Part shown: one piece after another, positions 41,754-50,836 of the stretch
Numbering within the stretch: the stretch's first letter is position 1
Layout of the letters: each line of letters opens with the position of its first letter
DNA from: Pseudobutyrivibrio ruminis
GTDB lineage: Bacteria > Bacillota > Clostridia > Lachnospirales > Lachnospiraceae
Length of the DNA stretch: 64,000 bases
NCBI RefSeq assembly: GCF_015057245.1
Contig: NZ_SVET01000005.1
Location: forward strand, 62,001 to 126,000
Reading direction: 5' to 3'
Notes under the pieces: generated by a model
Told to the model about the DNA's origin: nothing
Database searches by the model: none
What the model saw: the letters and a program-made list of their open reading frames with translations, nothing else
Program-made: the position numbers and the translations under genes

Positions 41754-43193
41754 ATGGCACAGGAAAAAAAGCTGGTAGAAGCGATTACCTCTATGTCAGA
41801 GGATTTCGCACAATGGTATACCGATGTTGTTGTTAAGGCAGATTTGATTGCATATTCATCTGTAAAGGGATGCATGATTATCAAGCCCGATGGGTATGCT
41901 ATTTGGGAAAATATCCAGCACGAGTTAGACAGAAGATTCAAGGCAACTGGCGTACAGAATGTTTATATGCCAATGTTTATTCCAGAGAGTCTTCTACAGG
42001 TAGAGAAGGATCATGTTGAGGGATTTGCACCAGAGGTAGCTTGGGTTACACATGGTGGTCTTAACCCGCTTCAGGAGCGTCTTTGCGTTCGTCCGACTTC
42101 AGAAACTCTTTTCTGTGATTTCTATAAAGATATTATTCACTCTCACAGAGATTTACCAAAGGTTTATAACCAGTGGTGCTCTGTAGTTCGTTGGGAAAAG
42201 GAGACACGTCCATTCCTTCGTTCGCGTGAGTTCTTATGGCAGGAAGGTCATACAGCTCATGCAACAGCTGAGGAGGCAGAGGAGCGTACAGTTCAGATGC
42301 TCAACCTCTATGCTGATTTCTGCGAGGAAGTACTTGCTATGCCAGTAGTTCGCGGACAGAAGACAGATAAAGAGAAATTTGCAGGTGCTGAGGCTACATA
42401 CACTATCGAGGCTCTTATGCACGATGGTAAGGCTTTACAGTCTGGTACATCACACAACTTTGGCCAGAACTTCTCTAAGCCTTTTGGTATTCAGTACACA
42501 GATAAAAATAATCAGCTTCAGTATGTTTACCAGACATCATGGGGCATGACTACTCGTCTTATTGGTGCTATCATTATGGTACACGGTGATGATTCAGGTC
42601 TTGTACTTCCACCACGTATCGCACCTACACAGGTAGTTGTTATTCCTATTCAGCAGAAGAAGGAAGGCGTACTTGAAAAGGCAGGCGAGGTTTGCGAGCG
42701 TCTTGGTAAGACAATGCGTGCTAAGCTTGATGATTCAGATAAGTCACCAGGTTGGAAGTTCTCTGAGGCAGAGATGCGTGGTATCCCTGTTCGTGTAGAG
42801 CTTGGACCAAAGGATATCGAGGCAGGCAAGTGTGTACTTGTTCGCCGTGATACACGTGAAAAGATTGAGTGCCCACTTGATCAGGTAGAGGTAAAGGTAG
42901 CAGAGCTTCTTGAGACTATCCAGAAGGATATGTTCGAGCGTGCAAAGGCTCACCGCGATAGCCATATCTGGGATGCTCACAACTATGCAGAGTTCACAGA
43001 AATCGCTAACAATAAGCCTGGCTTCATTCGCGCAATGTGGTGCGGTGATGTTGAGTGCGAAAACAAAATAAAAGAAGATTTAGCTGTAACTTCACGCTGT
43101 ATGCCATTTAATGATCAGGAGCACATTTCTGATGTATGCGTATGCTGTGGAAAGCCAGCTAAGAAATTAGTATATTGGGGTAAAGCTTATTAA
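41754..43193 (+). CDS. proS: Prolyl-tRNA synthetase, archaeal/eukaryote-type short form
   Basis: 479 residues from ATG 41754, with AAAGGAG at 41741-41747. Charges tRNA-Pro. Class II motifs: VYMPMFIPESLL (motif 1 area), RPTSETLFCDFYK and RWEKETRPFLRSREFLWQEG (motif 2), TRLIGAIIMVHGDDSGLVLP then PRIAPTQVVVIPI (motif 3 and anticodon domain entry), and a C-terminal zinc-binding part (CMPFND...CVCCGKPAKKLVYWGKAY). It lacks the ~180-residue editing insertion of bacterial-type ProRS. No T-box leader is seen; the large palindrome lies upstream instead. Confidence 0.95.
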   Translation: MAQEKKLVEAITSMSEDFAQWYTDVVVKADLIAYSSVKGCMIIKPDGYAIWENIQHELDRRFKATGVQNVYMPMFIPESLLQVEKDHVEGFAPEVAWVTHGGLNPLQERLCVRPTSETLFCDFYKDIIHSHRDLPKVYNQWCSVVRWEKETRPFLRSREFLWQEGHTAHATAEEAEERTVQMLNLYADFCEEVLAMPVVRGQKTDKEKFAGAEATYTIEALMHDGKALQSGTSHNFGQNFSKPFGIQYTDKNNQLQYVYQTSWGMTTRLIGAIIMVHGDDSGLVLPPRIAPTQVVVIPIQQKKEGVLEKAGEVCERLGKTMRAKLDDSDKSPGWKFSEAEMRGIPVRVELGPKDIEAGKCVLVRRDTREKIECPLDQVEVKVAELLETIQKDMFERAKAHRDSHIWDAHNYAEFTEIANNKPGFIRAMWCGDVECENKIKEDLAVTSRCMPFNDQEHISDVCVCCGKPAKKLVYWGKAY

Positions 43194-43194
43194 T

Positions 43195-44520
43195 ATGAAT
43201 TTACCAGCAGACGTTTCAAAAATAATAAATATTTTAGAATCTAACGGACACGAAGCCTATGCAGTAGGCGGCTGTGTCCGTGACTGCATTCTAGGGAAAA
43301 TTCCTCACGATTGGGATATCACCACATCAGCCTTGCCAGAGCAGGTTAAGGCTCTTTTTGAGCGTACATTTGACACAGGCATTGAGCATGGTACTGTGAC
43401 GGTGTTGCTTCATGGTGAGGGATACGAGGTCACTACCTACAGAGTAGATGGCAAGTATGAGGATGGCCGTCATCCAAAGGAAGTTACATTCACAGCTTCC
43501 CTTGAGGAGGATTTAAAGCGCCGCGATTTTACTATCAACGCCATGGCATACAACGACACCAGAGGCTTGGTGGATTTGTTTGGTGGTGAGCAGGATTTAC
43601 AGAATGGCATTATCAAGGCCGTAGGAAATCCTACTGAGCGCTTTACGGAGGATGCTCTTCGCATGCTTCGCGCTCTCAGATTCTCAGCGCAGCTTGGCTT
43701 TGAAATCGAGCCAGCCACATACGATGCAATCAAGACACTAGCTCCTACCCTAGATAGAATCAGTGCAGAAAGAATCCAGGTAGAGCTTGTAAAGCTAATC
43801 ACATCAGATCATCCGGAGAGGATGAGAAATGTTTACGAGACAGGCCTTACAGATGTTTTCTTCCCTGAGTTCAACGCGATGATGGAATGCAAGCAGAACA
43901 ATATGCATCATATGTACACGGTAGGTGAGCATGCCATTGTTACTATGCAAAACTGTCCTGCTGATAAGGTACTTAGGCTTACAATGCTTCTTCATGATGT
44001 GGCAAAGCCTGTATGTAAGACAACAGATGATGAGGGTGTAGACCATTTCAAAATGCATCCTATGAAGGGTGCCGAAATGGCAAAGGCTATTTTGCGCAGA
44101 CTGAAATTTGATAATGATACAACAGATGCAGTTTGCAATCTGGTTAAAAATCATGATGATAGACCAGAAATTAATCCGAGAAATGTTCGCCGTTTGATTA
44201 TCAGAGTAGGAAAAGATAATTTTGAAAATCTTCTTGCGGTTAAAAGGGCTGACACTTATGGCCAAAGCCTGCAAAATCGCGAAGAAAAGTTTGCATATAT
44301 TGATTCACTTGAGGAAATGTACCATCAAATCCTTGAGCAGGAGGATTGCTTATCTATTAAAGATTTAAAGATTAATGGTAAGGATTTAATAGGAATGGGA
44401 GTGCCTCAGGGACAAAAAATCGGTCAGATTCTGAAAACAGTTTTTGACGAAGTAGTAGACCAACCGGATTTGAACGATAGAGAATATCTGTTAAATCGTG
44501 TAAAAGATATGCTACAATAA
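43195..44520 (+). CDS. cca: CCA tRNA nucleotidyltransferase with HD domain
   Basis: 441 residues, starting 1 bp after proS ends. Adds or repairs the 3' CCA of tRNAs. The N-terminal polymerase head has EAYAVGGCVRDCILGKIPHD then WDITTSAL (catalytic DxD), RRDFTINAMAYN and RFTEDALRMLRALRFSAQLG. The middle HD domain reads RLTMLLHDVAKP...NHDDRP, giving phosphodiesterase-type metal binding. The pairing with proS makes a small tRNA-maturation operon. Confidence 0.93.
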   Translation: MNLPADVSKIINILESNGHEAYAVGGCVRDCILGKIPHDWDITTSALPEQVKALFERTFDTGIEHGTVTVLLHGEGYEVTTYRVDGKYEDGRHPKEVTFTASLEEDLKRRDFTINAMAYNDTRGLVDLFGGEQDLQNGIIKAVGNPTERFTEDALRMLRALRFSAQLGFEIEPATYDAIKTLAPTLDRISAERIQVELVKLITSDHPERMRNVYETGLTDVFFPEFNAMMECKQNNMHHMYTVGEHAIVTMQNCPADKVLRLTMLLHDVAKPVCKTTDDEGVDHFKMHPMKGAEMAKAILRRLKFDNDTTDAVCNLVKNHDDRPEINPRNVRRLIIRVGKDNFENLLAVKRADTYGQSLQNREEKFAYIDSLEEMYHQILEQEDCLSIKDLKINGKDLIGMGVPQGQKIGQILKTVFDEVVDQPDLNDREYLLNRVKDMLQ

Positions 44521-44524
44521 TCGT

Positions 44525-45769
44525 ATGAATGGGATTTTTGCAAAAAAACTAATTAACTTAACATTGATTTTATGCATGAGCGCAGCTTTGCTTGAGGGGT
44601 GCGGAAGTCACCCTAACACTGCCACGGTTACTCAACACACAGGCTCTGCCCTGAAAAAGCAGGAGGAGACTGTGGAGGAGGATACGGCACTTGTGGAGGA
44701 AGAGCCACAGGGGCTGTATATCGTAGAAAGTCTAGATATGATGGAGGAAACCATCGCACTCTATTCTTTGGAAGAGGACAAGCAACTGCGCTACAACTAT
44801 AATATGACCACAAAATTCCTTGATAAATTTGGGGGTAATGCTTTGTGGGCAAGCTTCACAGCAGGAACAGTTGTTACAATTGGAGATTTGTTACCAGCTT
44901 CTGGGGCACTATCATCAGTACAGAAATCAGATGATGTTTGGGCATACGAGGATATTTCCAAATACACTCTTGATGCCGGTAAAAATCTTATCACTATCGA
45001 TGGAACCAATTACAAGATTACAGATAAAACAAAGGTTTATTCAGATTCTGAAAAGATTTTGCTATCAAGCATCAGCGAGGATGATGTAATTACGGTCATT
45101 GGCCAGGATAAGCAGGTTATCTCTATTGCTGTTACCACGGGACATGGCTACATCTATCTCACAAACACAGAGTTATTTGATGATAGTCTTATCTTTATTG
45201 GTAACAAGATTGTTTCTATGGTAAATGGAGAACAGGTTATCGAGGTTCCTGAGGGAACATACAAAATTACCGTAGCAAACAACGGCTGGGGAGGCAGCGC
45301 CGAATACACAGTCAGTAGAAACGAAACTACCCCGGTTAATTTGGATGATTTGAAGGGCGAAGGACCATCATTCTGTTTGATTACATTTATAGTTACAGTT
45401 GCAGACACATATGTTTACATAGATGGTCAAATGATTGATCCAGCGGAGCCACAGTACGTTCAGTATGGCAATCATAAACTGGTAGTTCAGTGTGATGGAT
45501 ATACAGCTTGGAATAAGACTTTAGTAGTTAATTCTGAAACAGCTACAATTACTCTTGAAATGGAAACAGAATCTGAGTCAGAGACGGAAACAGAATCAGG
45601 CACCACTGACTCACAAGTTGTCCAGGAAGACGAGTCAACAGAAGAGGAAAATAGTGAAGAATCGTCTACAGAAAATGAGACTGAAACCGAGGAAAAATCA
45701 GACGATTATGACTATGAAGTGGACTATTTATCAACTATTTCGGATCTTATAAGTAAGCTTGGAAATTAG
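44525..45769 (+). CDS. Lipoprotein with PEGA-like domain
   Basis: 414 residues. A lipoprotein signal peptide ends in SAALLEGCGS (lipobox Cys near residue 26), so it is anchored outside the membrane. Two beta-rich regions follow (~60-200 and ~200-345). The second ends with DTYVYIDGQMIDPAEPQYVQ and GNHKLVVQCDGYTAWNKTLV, the PEGA repeat found in surface proteins. The C-terminal ~75 residues are a Glu/Ser/Thr-rich acidic tail. It starts 4 bp after cca, probably co-transcribed. Function unknown. Confidence 0.72.
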   Translation: MNGIFAKKLINLTLILCMSAALLEGCGSHPNTATVTQHTGSALKKQEETVEEDTALVEEEPQGLYIVESLDMMEETIALYSLEEDKQLRYNYNMTTKFLDKFGGNALWASFTAGTVVTIGDLLPASGALSSVQKSDDVWAYEDISKYTLDAGKNLITIDGTNYKITDKTKVYSDSEKILLSSISEDDVITVIGQDKQVISIAVTTGHGYIYLTNTELFDDSLIFIGNKIVSMVNGEQVIEVPEGTYKITVANNGWGGSAEYTVSRNETTPVNLDDLKGEGPSFCLITFIVTVADTYVYIDGQMIDPAEPQYVQYGNHKLVVQCDGYTAWNKTLVVNSETATITLEMETESESETETESGTTDSQVVQEDESTEEENSEESSTENETETEEKSDDYDYEVDYLSTISDLISKLGN

Positions 45770-45903
45770 GAATATGTGAAAAAAAAGTGAACTTTTCTAA
45801 AATGCAAGGATTTGTAAATAGTAATAATGTTTAAAAAATGTGCAAAAAATTTGTAATAATCCATAAAAACCTTATAAAATGGGGATTTTTTGGGGTTTTA
45901 TTG

Positions 45904-45932
45904 TTGACACCGTAAAGCAAAAGAATTATAAA
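45904..45932 (+). promoter_or_regulatory. Strong promoter of hup
   Basis: TTGACA (45904-45909), exactly 17 bp, TATAAA (45927-45932), 66 bp before hup. Near-consensus strength fits an abundant nucleoid protein. The 130 bp before it is AT-rich with only a weak hairpin. Confidence 0.82.
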
Positions 45933-45998
45933 GGATATTGTAGTTAAGGGCGCTAAAGCCCGCTATAATACAATACAAATTCTCGAGGAGGAATAGTA

Positions 45999-46271
45999 AT
46001 GAACAAGACAGAATTAGTAGCAGCTATCGCTAGCAAGGCTAACATTTCTAAGAAGGACGCTGAGGCTTCTGTAAAGGCTTTTACAGAGGTTGTTGCTGAA
46101 GAGCTTAAGAAGGGGGAGAAGATTCAGCTTGTAGGCTTTGGTACATTCGAAGTATCTCAGAGAGCAGCTCGTACAGGTAGAAACCCACAGACAGGCGCAG
46201 AGATGAAGATTCCTGCATCTAAGGCTCCTAAGTTTAAGGCTGGTAAGGCTCTTAAGGATTCTATCAACTAA
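45999..46271 (+). CDS. hup: HU-family DNA-binding protein
   Basis: 90 residues, exact family length. Dimeric nucleoid protein that bends DNA. NKTELVAAIASKANISKKDA at the N-terminus and GFGTFEVSQRAARTGRNPQT (beta-arm region with the conserved RNP) are classic. It has its own strong promoter and terminator, ahead of the rqcP-divIC-tilS group as in other Firmicutes. Confidence 0.97.
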   Translation: MNKTELVAAIASKANISKKDAEASVKAFTEVVAEELKKGEKIQLVGFGTFEVSQRAARTGRNPQTGAEMKIPASKAPKFKAGKALKDSIN

Positions 46272-46300
46272 TTGAATGTATTTTTTATTTAGATGATGGT

Positions 46301-46331
46301 TAGGGTTCGGTTTTGCCGGGCCCTATTTTTT
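46301..46331 (+). terminator. Terminator of hup
   Basis: TAGGG (46301-46305) with CCCTA (46321-46325), extended inward by TTCGG/CCGGG pairing, followed by a run of T. Some read-through to rqcP is likely, since only 14 bp separate it from that gene. Confidence 0.75.
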
Positions 46332-46345
46332 AATGAGGTGATGGA

Positions 46346-46585
46346 ATGAGACTTGATAAATATTTAAAAGTTAGTAGACTTATAAAGCGTCGTACTGTTG
46401 CTAATGAAGCATGCGACAGTGGCAGAGTTCAAATCAATGGAAAAATTGCGAAAGCGTCCACCGATGTTAAAATTGGTGATATAATAGAAATAGCATTTGG
46501 AAACAAAAATGTTAAAGTAGAGGTGTTGGATATTCAGGACACCACAAAAAAGGATGCGGCAGCAGACCTATTTAAGTATATTTAA
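46346..46585 (+). CDS. rqcP: S4-domain ribosome-quality-control protein RqcP
   Basis: 79 residues made of one S4 RNA-binding domain (MRLDKYLKVSRLIKRRTVAN, then GRVQINGKIAKASTDVKIGD). It matches Bacillus YabO/RqcP in length and gene order (after hup, before divIC). It works with RqcH on stalled 50S subunits to add alanine tails. The distinction from Hsp15 rests mainly on gene order. Confidence 0.88.
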   Translation: MRLDKYLKVSRLIKRRTVANEACDSGRVQINGKIAKASTDVKIGDIIEIAFGNKNVKVEVLDIQDTTKKDAAADLFKYI

Positions 46586-46606
46586 TATCAGTTATCGAGG
46601 TATTTG

Positions 46607-46915
46607 ATGGCAAGAGCTAGAAGAGTTAAAAGACGAAAGAAAACCTCAACAGGTAGAATATATGTTGCAGTTATCATGCTGTTCATGATTTGCGTTATGA
46701 CTGTCCAGATGGTTCGTTTATACGATAAAAATCAGGACTTAAAGAAGCAGGAGGAATCTCTCCAAAGCCAAGTAGATGAAGCAAACGAAAAAAGTGAGCA
46801 GTTAAAGGAATACGAGGAATACGTTGGTACTGACGAATATATAGAAAGTGAAGCATCACAGAAACTTGGATTGACACATGACAATTGGATTATTTTTAAA
46901 GAAAAAGAAGATTAA
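46607..46915 (+). CDS. divIC: Septum formation initiator DivIC/FtsB-like
   Basis: 102 residues from ATG 46607 (the TTG at 46604 precedes it directly). A basic N-terminus (RARRVKRRKKT) is followed by one membrane span (IYVAVIMLFMICVMTVQMV), a coiled coil (DKNQDLKKQEESLQSQVDEA) and ASQKLGLTHDNWIIF, the usual DivIC ending. It acts in the divisome at the septum. Its end overlaps the tilS start by 38 bp. Confidence 0.85.
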   Translation: MARARRVKRRKKTSTGRIYVAVIMLFMICVMTVQMVRLYDKNQDLKKQEESLQSQVDEANEKSEQLKEYEEYVGTDEYIESEASQKLGLTHDNWIIFKEKED

Positions 46916-48236
46916 AGAATATATTGAAAAATATAATATGCTAAATAAAGGCGATGGAGTCGTCCTAGGTCTATCAGGTGGACCTGACTCTGTGTGCCTT
47001 TTTTTTGTACTGTTGGCACTTAAAGAAGAATACAATCTGACTATATCAGCAGTTCATATAAATCATATGATTAGAGGCAAGGATGCAGACGAGGATCAGG
47101 AATATGTGCAAAGCTTGTGCAAGGAATTCAATGTGCCTTTAAATGCTCTTAGAATCGACATTCCTGCGCTTGCAAAGGCATCAGGCCGCTCTATTGAAGA
47201 AGAGGCTAGAATTGCCCGATATGACGCTTTTGAGAGGGCTGCAGCAGCTTTTGAGGAGCAAGGGATACCAGCAAAGATTGCAGTGGCCCATAATGCTGAT
47301 GACAATGCTGAAACTGTCCTCTTTCACATGGCAAGAGGCACAGGATTGGATGGGGTCTGCGGAATCGCACCAAAGCGTGATAAAATCATCCGCCCCTTGC
47401 TTGCAGTTCCTAAGAAAGACATATTGGAATTTCTCAACGAAAATGAAGTGGCATATTGCATTGATGGAACAAATGCCGAAACTGATTACGACCGCAATCG
47501 AATCAGACACAACATCATGCCGGAATTAACCAAGATAAATGATAGAGCGCTAGAACATATTTCGGACATGACAACACGACTATCTGAAATTGCAGAGTAT
47601 ATCTCTCTGGAGTCAAACGGATTGCTTCAGATGGCTAAGCTTGAGGGCGATAAGCTTAGAAAAAGAACTATTGCAACTGCACCACGTGTAATCGCCAGCC
47701 AGGCAATAAAGGATTATTTAAGCAAGTTTATGCCATATCAGAAGGATGTGGCTGCTGTCCATGTGGATTCTATCCTGGACTTACTAAACGAAGATGGAGA
47801 GCGTCAAATTCAGCTTCCATACAAAAAGACCCTTATCATATCCTATGAAGAAATATACGTAATCGATACAGCGAATGAGGATAATCAAAAACAGATTAAT
47901 CCTACTTTTAACTATCGAGAATTTGATTACAAAGAGGGCATGAAATACCCTACCGAAACCTATACGAAATGGTTTGATTGTGATAGAATAGGGGCTAATA
48001 TTGTAATAAGAACCCGTGCAGAGGGTGACTATCTATGCATCGATTCAGATGGAAATCGCAAATCTATACAGGATTATTTTGTAGATGAAAAAATTCCACG
48101 ACATTTAAGAGATGAGGTGCCACTTGTATGTGATGGAAATCATGTAATGTGGGTGGTCGGTCACCGAGTCAGCGAGTATTACAAAATTTCAAAAAATACC
48201 ACTCGAGTATTAGAGATTAGTTATACGGAGGAATAG
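46878..48236 (+). CDS. tilS: tRNA(Ile)-lysidine synthase
   Basis: 452 residues. Converts C34 of tRNA-Ile(CAU) to lysidine. The P-loop VVLGLSGGPDSVCLFF near residue 29, NHMIRGKDADEDQEYV near 56, HNADDNAETVLFHMARGTGL near 139 and RPLLAVPKKDILEF are conserved; a C-terminal substrate domain follows. The start at 46878 keeps the usual N-terminal helix before the P-loop, though no good ribosome site is seen; ATG 46938 is the alternative. Confidence 0.93.
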   Translation: MTIGLFLKKKKIKEYIEKYNMLNKGDGVVLGLSGGPDSVCLFFVLLALKEEYNLTISAVHINHMIRGKDADEDQEYVQSLCKEFNVPLNALRIDIPALAKASGRSIEEEARIARYDAFERAAAAFEEQGIPAKIAVAHNADDNAETVLFHMARGTGLDGVCGIAPKRDKIIRPLLAVPKKDILEFLNENEVAYCIDGTNAETDYDRNRIRHNIMPELTKINDRALEHISDMTTRLSEIAEYISLESNGLLQMAKLEGDKLRKRTIATAPRVIASQAIKDYLSKFMPYQKDVAAVHVDSILDLLNEDGERQIQLPYKKTLIISYEEIYVIDTANEDNQKQINPTFNYREFDYKEGMKYPTETYTKWFDCDRIGANIVIRTRAEGDYLCIDSDGNRKSIQDYFVDEKIPRHLRDEVPLVCDGNHVMWVVGHRVSEYYKISKNTTRVLEISYTEE

Positions 48237-48240
48237 TAAA

Positions 48241-48765
48241 ATGAGTGAGAACATCAGAGTTCTTTTGCCTGAAGAAGAATTGGCAGCACGTATTTCAGAA
48301 TTAGGAGCACAAATCAGCAAGGATTACGAAGGAGAGTCAGTATTTCTCGTTTGCATCTTAAAGGGCGCAGCATTCTTTGCTTGTGAGTTGGCAAAAAGAA
48401 TCACAGTTCCAGTAATTATCGATTTTATGGCTACATCAAGCTACGGTAGCGGCACAGTTTCTTCTGGTGTAGTTAAGATTAAAAAGGATTTGGATTTAGA
48501 TCCAACAGGTCAGAATGTCATCATCGTTGAAGATATCATTGATAGTGGAAATACATTAAACTACCTTGGTCAGCTTTTCAAAGATCGTGGAGCTAAGTCA
48601 GTTCGCATGGTTACAATGCTTGATAAGCCAGATCGTCGTGAGGTAGATGTGCATGTTGATTACACTGGATTTACTATTCCAGATCAGTTCGTAGTTGGTT
48701 ACGGCCTTGATTACGACCAGAAGTATCGTAACCTTCCATACATTGGCGTTGTAGAGCTAGACTAG
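48241..48765 (+). CDS. hpt: Hypoxanthine phosphoribosyltransferase
   Basis: 174 residues. Purine salvage: makes IMP or GMP from base and PRPP. VFLVCILKGAAFFACELAKR near residue 35, the PRPP motif VIIVEDIIDSGNTLNYL near 92 and FVVGYGLDYDQKYRNLPYIG near the C-terminus are all present. The tilS-hpt-ftsH order is standard in Firmicutes. Confidence 0.96.
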   Translation: MSENIRVLLPEEELAARISELGAQISKDYEGESVFLVCILKGAAFFACELAKRITVPVIIDFMATSSYGSGTVSSGVVKIKKDLDLDPTGQNVIIVEDIIDSGNTLNYLGQLFKDRGAKSVRMVTMLDKPDRREVDVHVDYTGFTIPDQFVVGYGLDYDQKYRNLPYIGVVELD

Positions 48766-48774
48766 GAGGCGGAT

Positions 48775-50634
48775 TTGAAGAAAAACAGAGCTTCAGGAAT
48801 GATTATCTATGCTTTGTTTGTATTTGTTGTGTTAGCTATTCTTTACACAAGCATGGGTAAATCAACTACCACATACACCCGAAAAGAATTTGACAAGGCC
48901 TTGGCAAGAGATGAGGTAAAATCAGTCAATATTACTCAGAATGAAGAGGTGCCAACTGGCGCAGCAGAAATCACTCTTACTGATGGTACAGAGGCTACTC
49001 TTTATGTTTCGGATGTTAACGAAATTCAGGAAGAATTAAAAGAAGCAAAGGTTGCCTATACTATTTCAGATATTCCGCATGACAGTTGGATTTCTGAATT
49101 GTTACCAATGCTCATTGTCTTAGGCGCAGTATTCATTCTCTTTATGATTATGATGAATGCACAGGGCGCTGGTGGTGGCGGTGCCAATGCTAGAATGATG
49201 AATTTTGGCAAAAGCAGAGCTAAGCTTACAAACAAAGAAGATATCCACACTACTTTCGATAATGTAGCCGGATTAAAAGAAGAAAAAGAAGAAGTTGAAG
49301 AGCTTGTTGATTTCTTAAAAGATCCAGCTAAATATACAAAAATCGGTGCTAGAATCCCTAAGGGCGTTATCTTAGTAGGCCCTCCAGGAACAGGTAAGAC
49401 ACTTCTTGCAAAGGCTATCGCTGGAGAGGCAGGAGTACCATTCTTCTCAATCTCTGGTTCAGATTTTGTTGAGATGTTTGTTGGTGTTGGTGCTTCCCGT
49501 GTCCGTGATTTGTTCCAGGAAGCAAAGCAGAATGCACCATGTATCGTTTTTATTGACGAGATTGATGCGGTAGCTAGACGCCGTGGTACAGGTATGGGCG
49601 GCGGCCACGATGAGCGCGAGCAGACACTGAATCAGCTCCTTGTAGAGATGGATGGTTTTGGTGTTAACGAAGGCATCATTGTTATGGCGGCTACAAACCG
49701 TGTAGATATTTTGGACCAAGCTATCATGCGTCCAGGACGTTTTGATAGAAAGGTTTATGTTGGCAGTCCTGATGTGAAGGGACGCGAGGAAATCCTCAAG
49801 GTACACGCTAGCAACAAGGCGTTGGCAGAGGATGTAGATTTGAAACAGGTTGCTCAGGCAACAGTTGGTTTCACAGGAGCGGATTTAGAGAATCTTCTAA
49901 ACGAAGCAGCTATTCTTGCAGCAGGTGAAAAAAGACAGTACATCCTTCAGGAAGACATCAAAAGATCTTTCGTAAAGGTTGGAATTGGTAAAGAAAAGAA
50001 GAGCAAGATTGTTTCAGATAAAGAAAAGAAGATTACAGCATACCACGAGGCTGGACATGCAATTCTTTTCCATGTACTTCCAGATGTAGGGCCTGTATAT
50101 TCAGTGTCAATCATTCCTACAGGTGCAAGTGCAGCAGGCTACACAATGCCTATAAATGAAAATGACGAAATCTTTAATACAAAAGGCAAGATGACCCAGG
50201 ATATTATTGTTTCTCTGGGTGGACGTGTTGCCGAGGAACTTATATTTGACGATGTTACCACTGGTGCCTCTAATGACATCAAACAGGCTACAAAGATGGC
50301 AAGAAACATGGTAACAAAGTATGGATTCTCAAAAAATATAGGTATGATTCACTACGGTGATGACGATGAAGAAGTATTCATCGGCCGTGATTTGGCTCAT
50401 ACAAAAGGCTTTTCAGAAGCAACAGCTAAAGCTATCGATGAAGAAGTTAAACGCATCATTGATGAATGTTATGAAAAAGCTGTGAAAATTTTGCGAGAAA
50501 ACGAACAGATACTACACAAATGTGCTAATCTATTATTAGAAAAAGAAAAGATAGGACGAAGCGAGTTTGAGGCCCTATTTGAATCTTCAGGTACGAATGA
50601 GACCGCTGTAGAGGGTATAAACTGGGGAGAATAG
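48775..50634 (+). CDS. ftsH: ATP-dependent membrane zinc protease FtsH
   Basis: 619 residues from TTG 48775, with AGGAGG just upstream. Two membrane spans (residues ~8-25 and ~108-126) flank an external domain. The AAA module has Walker A LVGPPGTGKTLLAKA near 200, Walker B CIVFIDEIDAVARRRGTG and SRH ATNRVDILDQAIMRPGRFDR. The protease has zinc motif HEAGHA near 424 and the downstream Asp in NDIKQATKMAR. It degrades misfolded membrane proteins and regulators. Confidence 0.97.
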   Translation: MKKNRASGMIIYALFVFVVLAILYTSMGKSTTTYTRKEFDKALARDEVKSVNITQNEEVPTGAAEITLTDGTEATLYVSDVNEIQEELKEAKVAYTISDIPHDSWISELLPMLIVLGAVFILFMIMMNAQGAGGGGANARMMNFGKSRAKLTNKEDIHTTFDNVAGLKEEKEEVEELVDFLKDPAKYTKIGARIPKGVILVGPPGTGKTLLAKAIAGEAGVPFFSISGSDFVEMFVGVGASRVRDLFQEAKQNAPCIVFIDEIDAVARRRGTGMGGGHDEREQTLNQLLVEMDGFGVNEGIIVMAATNRVDILDQAIMRPGRFDRKVYVGSPDVKGREEILKVHASNKALAEDVDLKQVAQATVGFTGADLENLLNEAAILAAGEKRQYILQEDIKRSFVKVGIGKEKKSKIVSDKEKKITAYHEAGHAILFHVLPDVGPVYSVSIIPTGASAAGYTMPINENDEIFNTKGKMTQDIIVSLGGRVAEELIFDDVTTGASNDIKQATKMARNMVTKYGFSKNIGMIHYGDDDEEVFIGRDLAHTKGFSEATAKAIDEEVKRIIDECYEKAVKILRENEQILHKCANLLLEKEKIGRSEFEALFESSGTNETAVEGINWGE

Positions 50635-50776
50635 TGCAACATGCACAAAAACCTAAGTTAGTATTTGTTATATTTGTGCACACTTAAGTATTGTGGGGTC
50701 ATATAATAAACATCGTAAAAACCCCCCAATACATTATATAATTTTTACTAACCCCATAGTAAAAATACCTTCTCCT

Positions 50777-50806
50777 AAAAAGACAGCGATCGTTGCTGTC
50801 TTTTTT
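50777..50806 (+). terminator. Terminator of ftsH operon
   Basis: AAAAGACAGC and GCTGTCTTTT form the stem around GATCGTT, continuing into the T-run. Confidence 0.92.
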
Positions 50807-50836
50807 ACTATCTAAAAATATCTAAGGGGAGTTGGA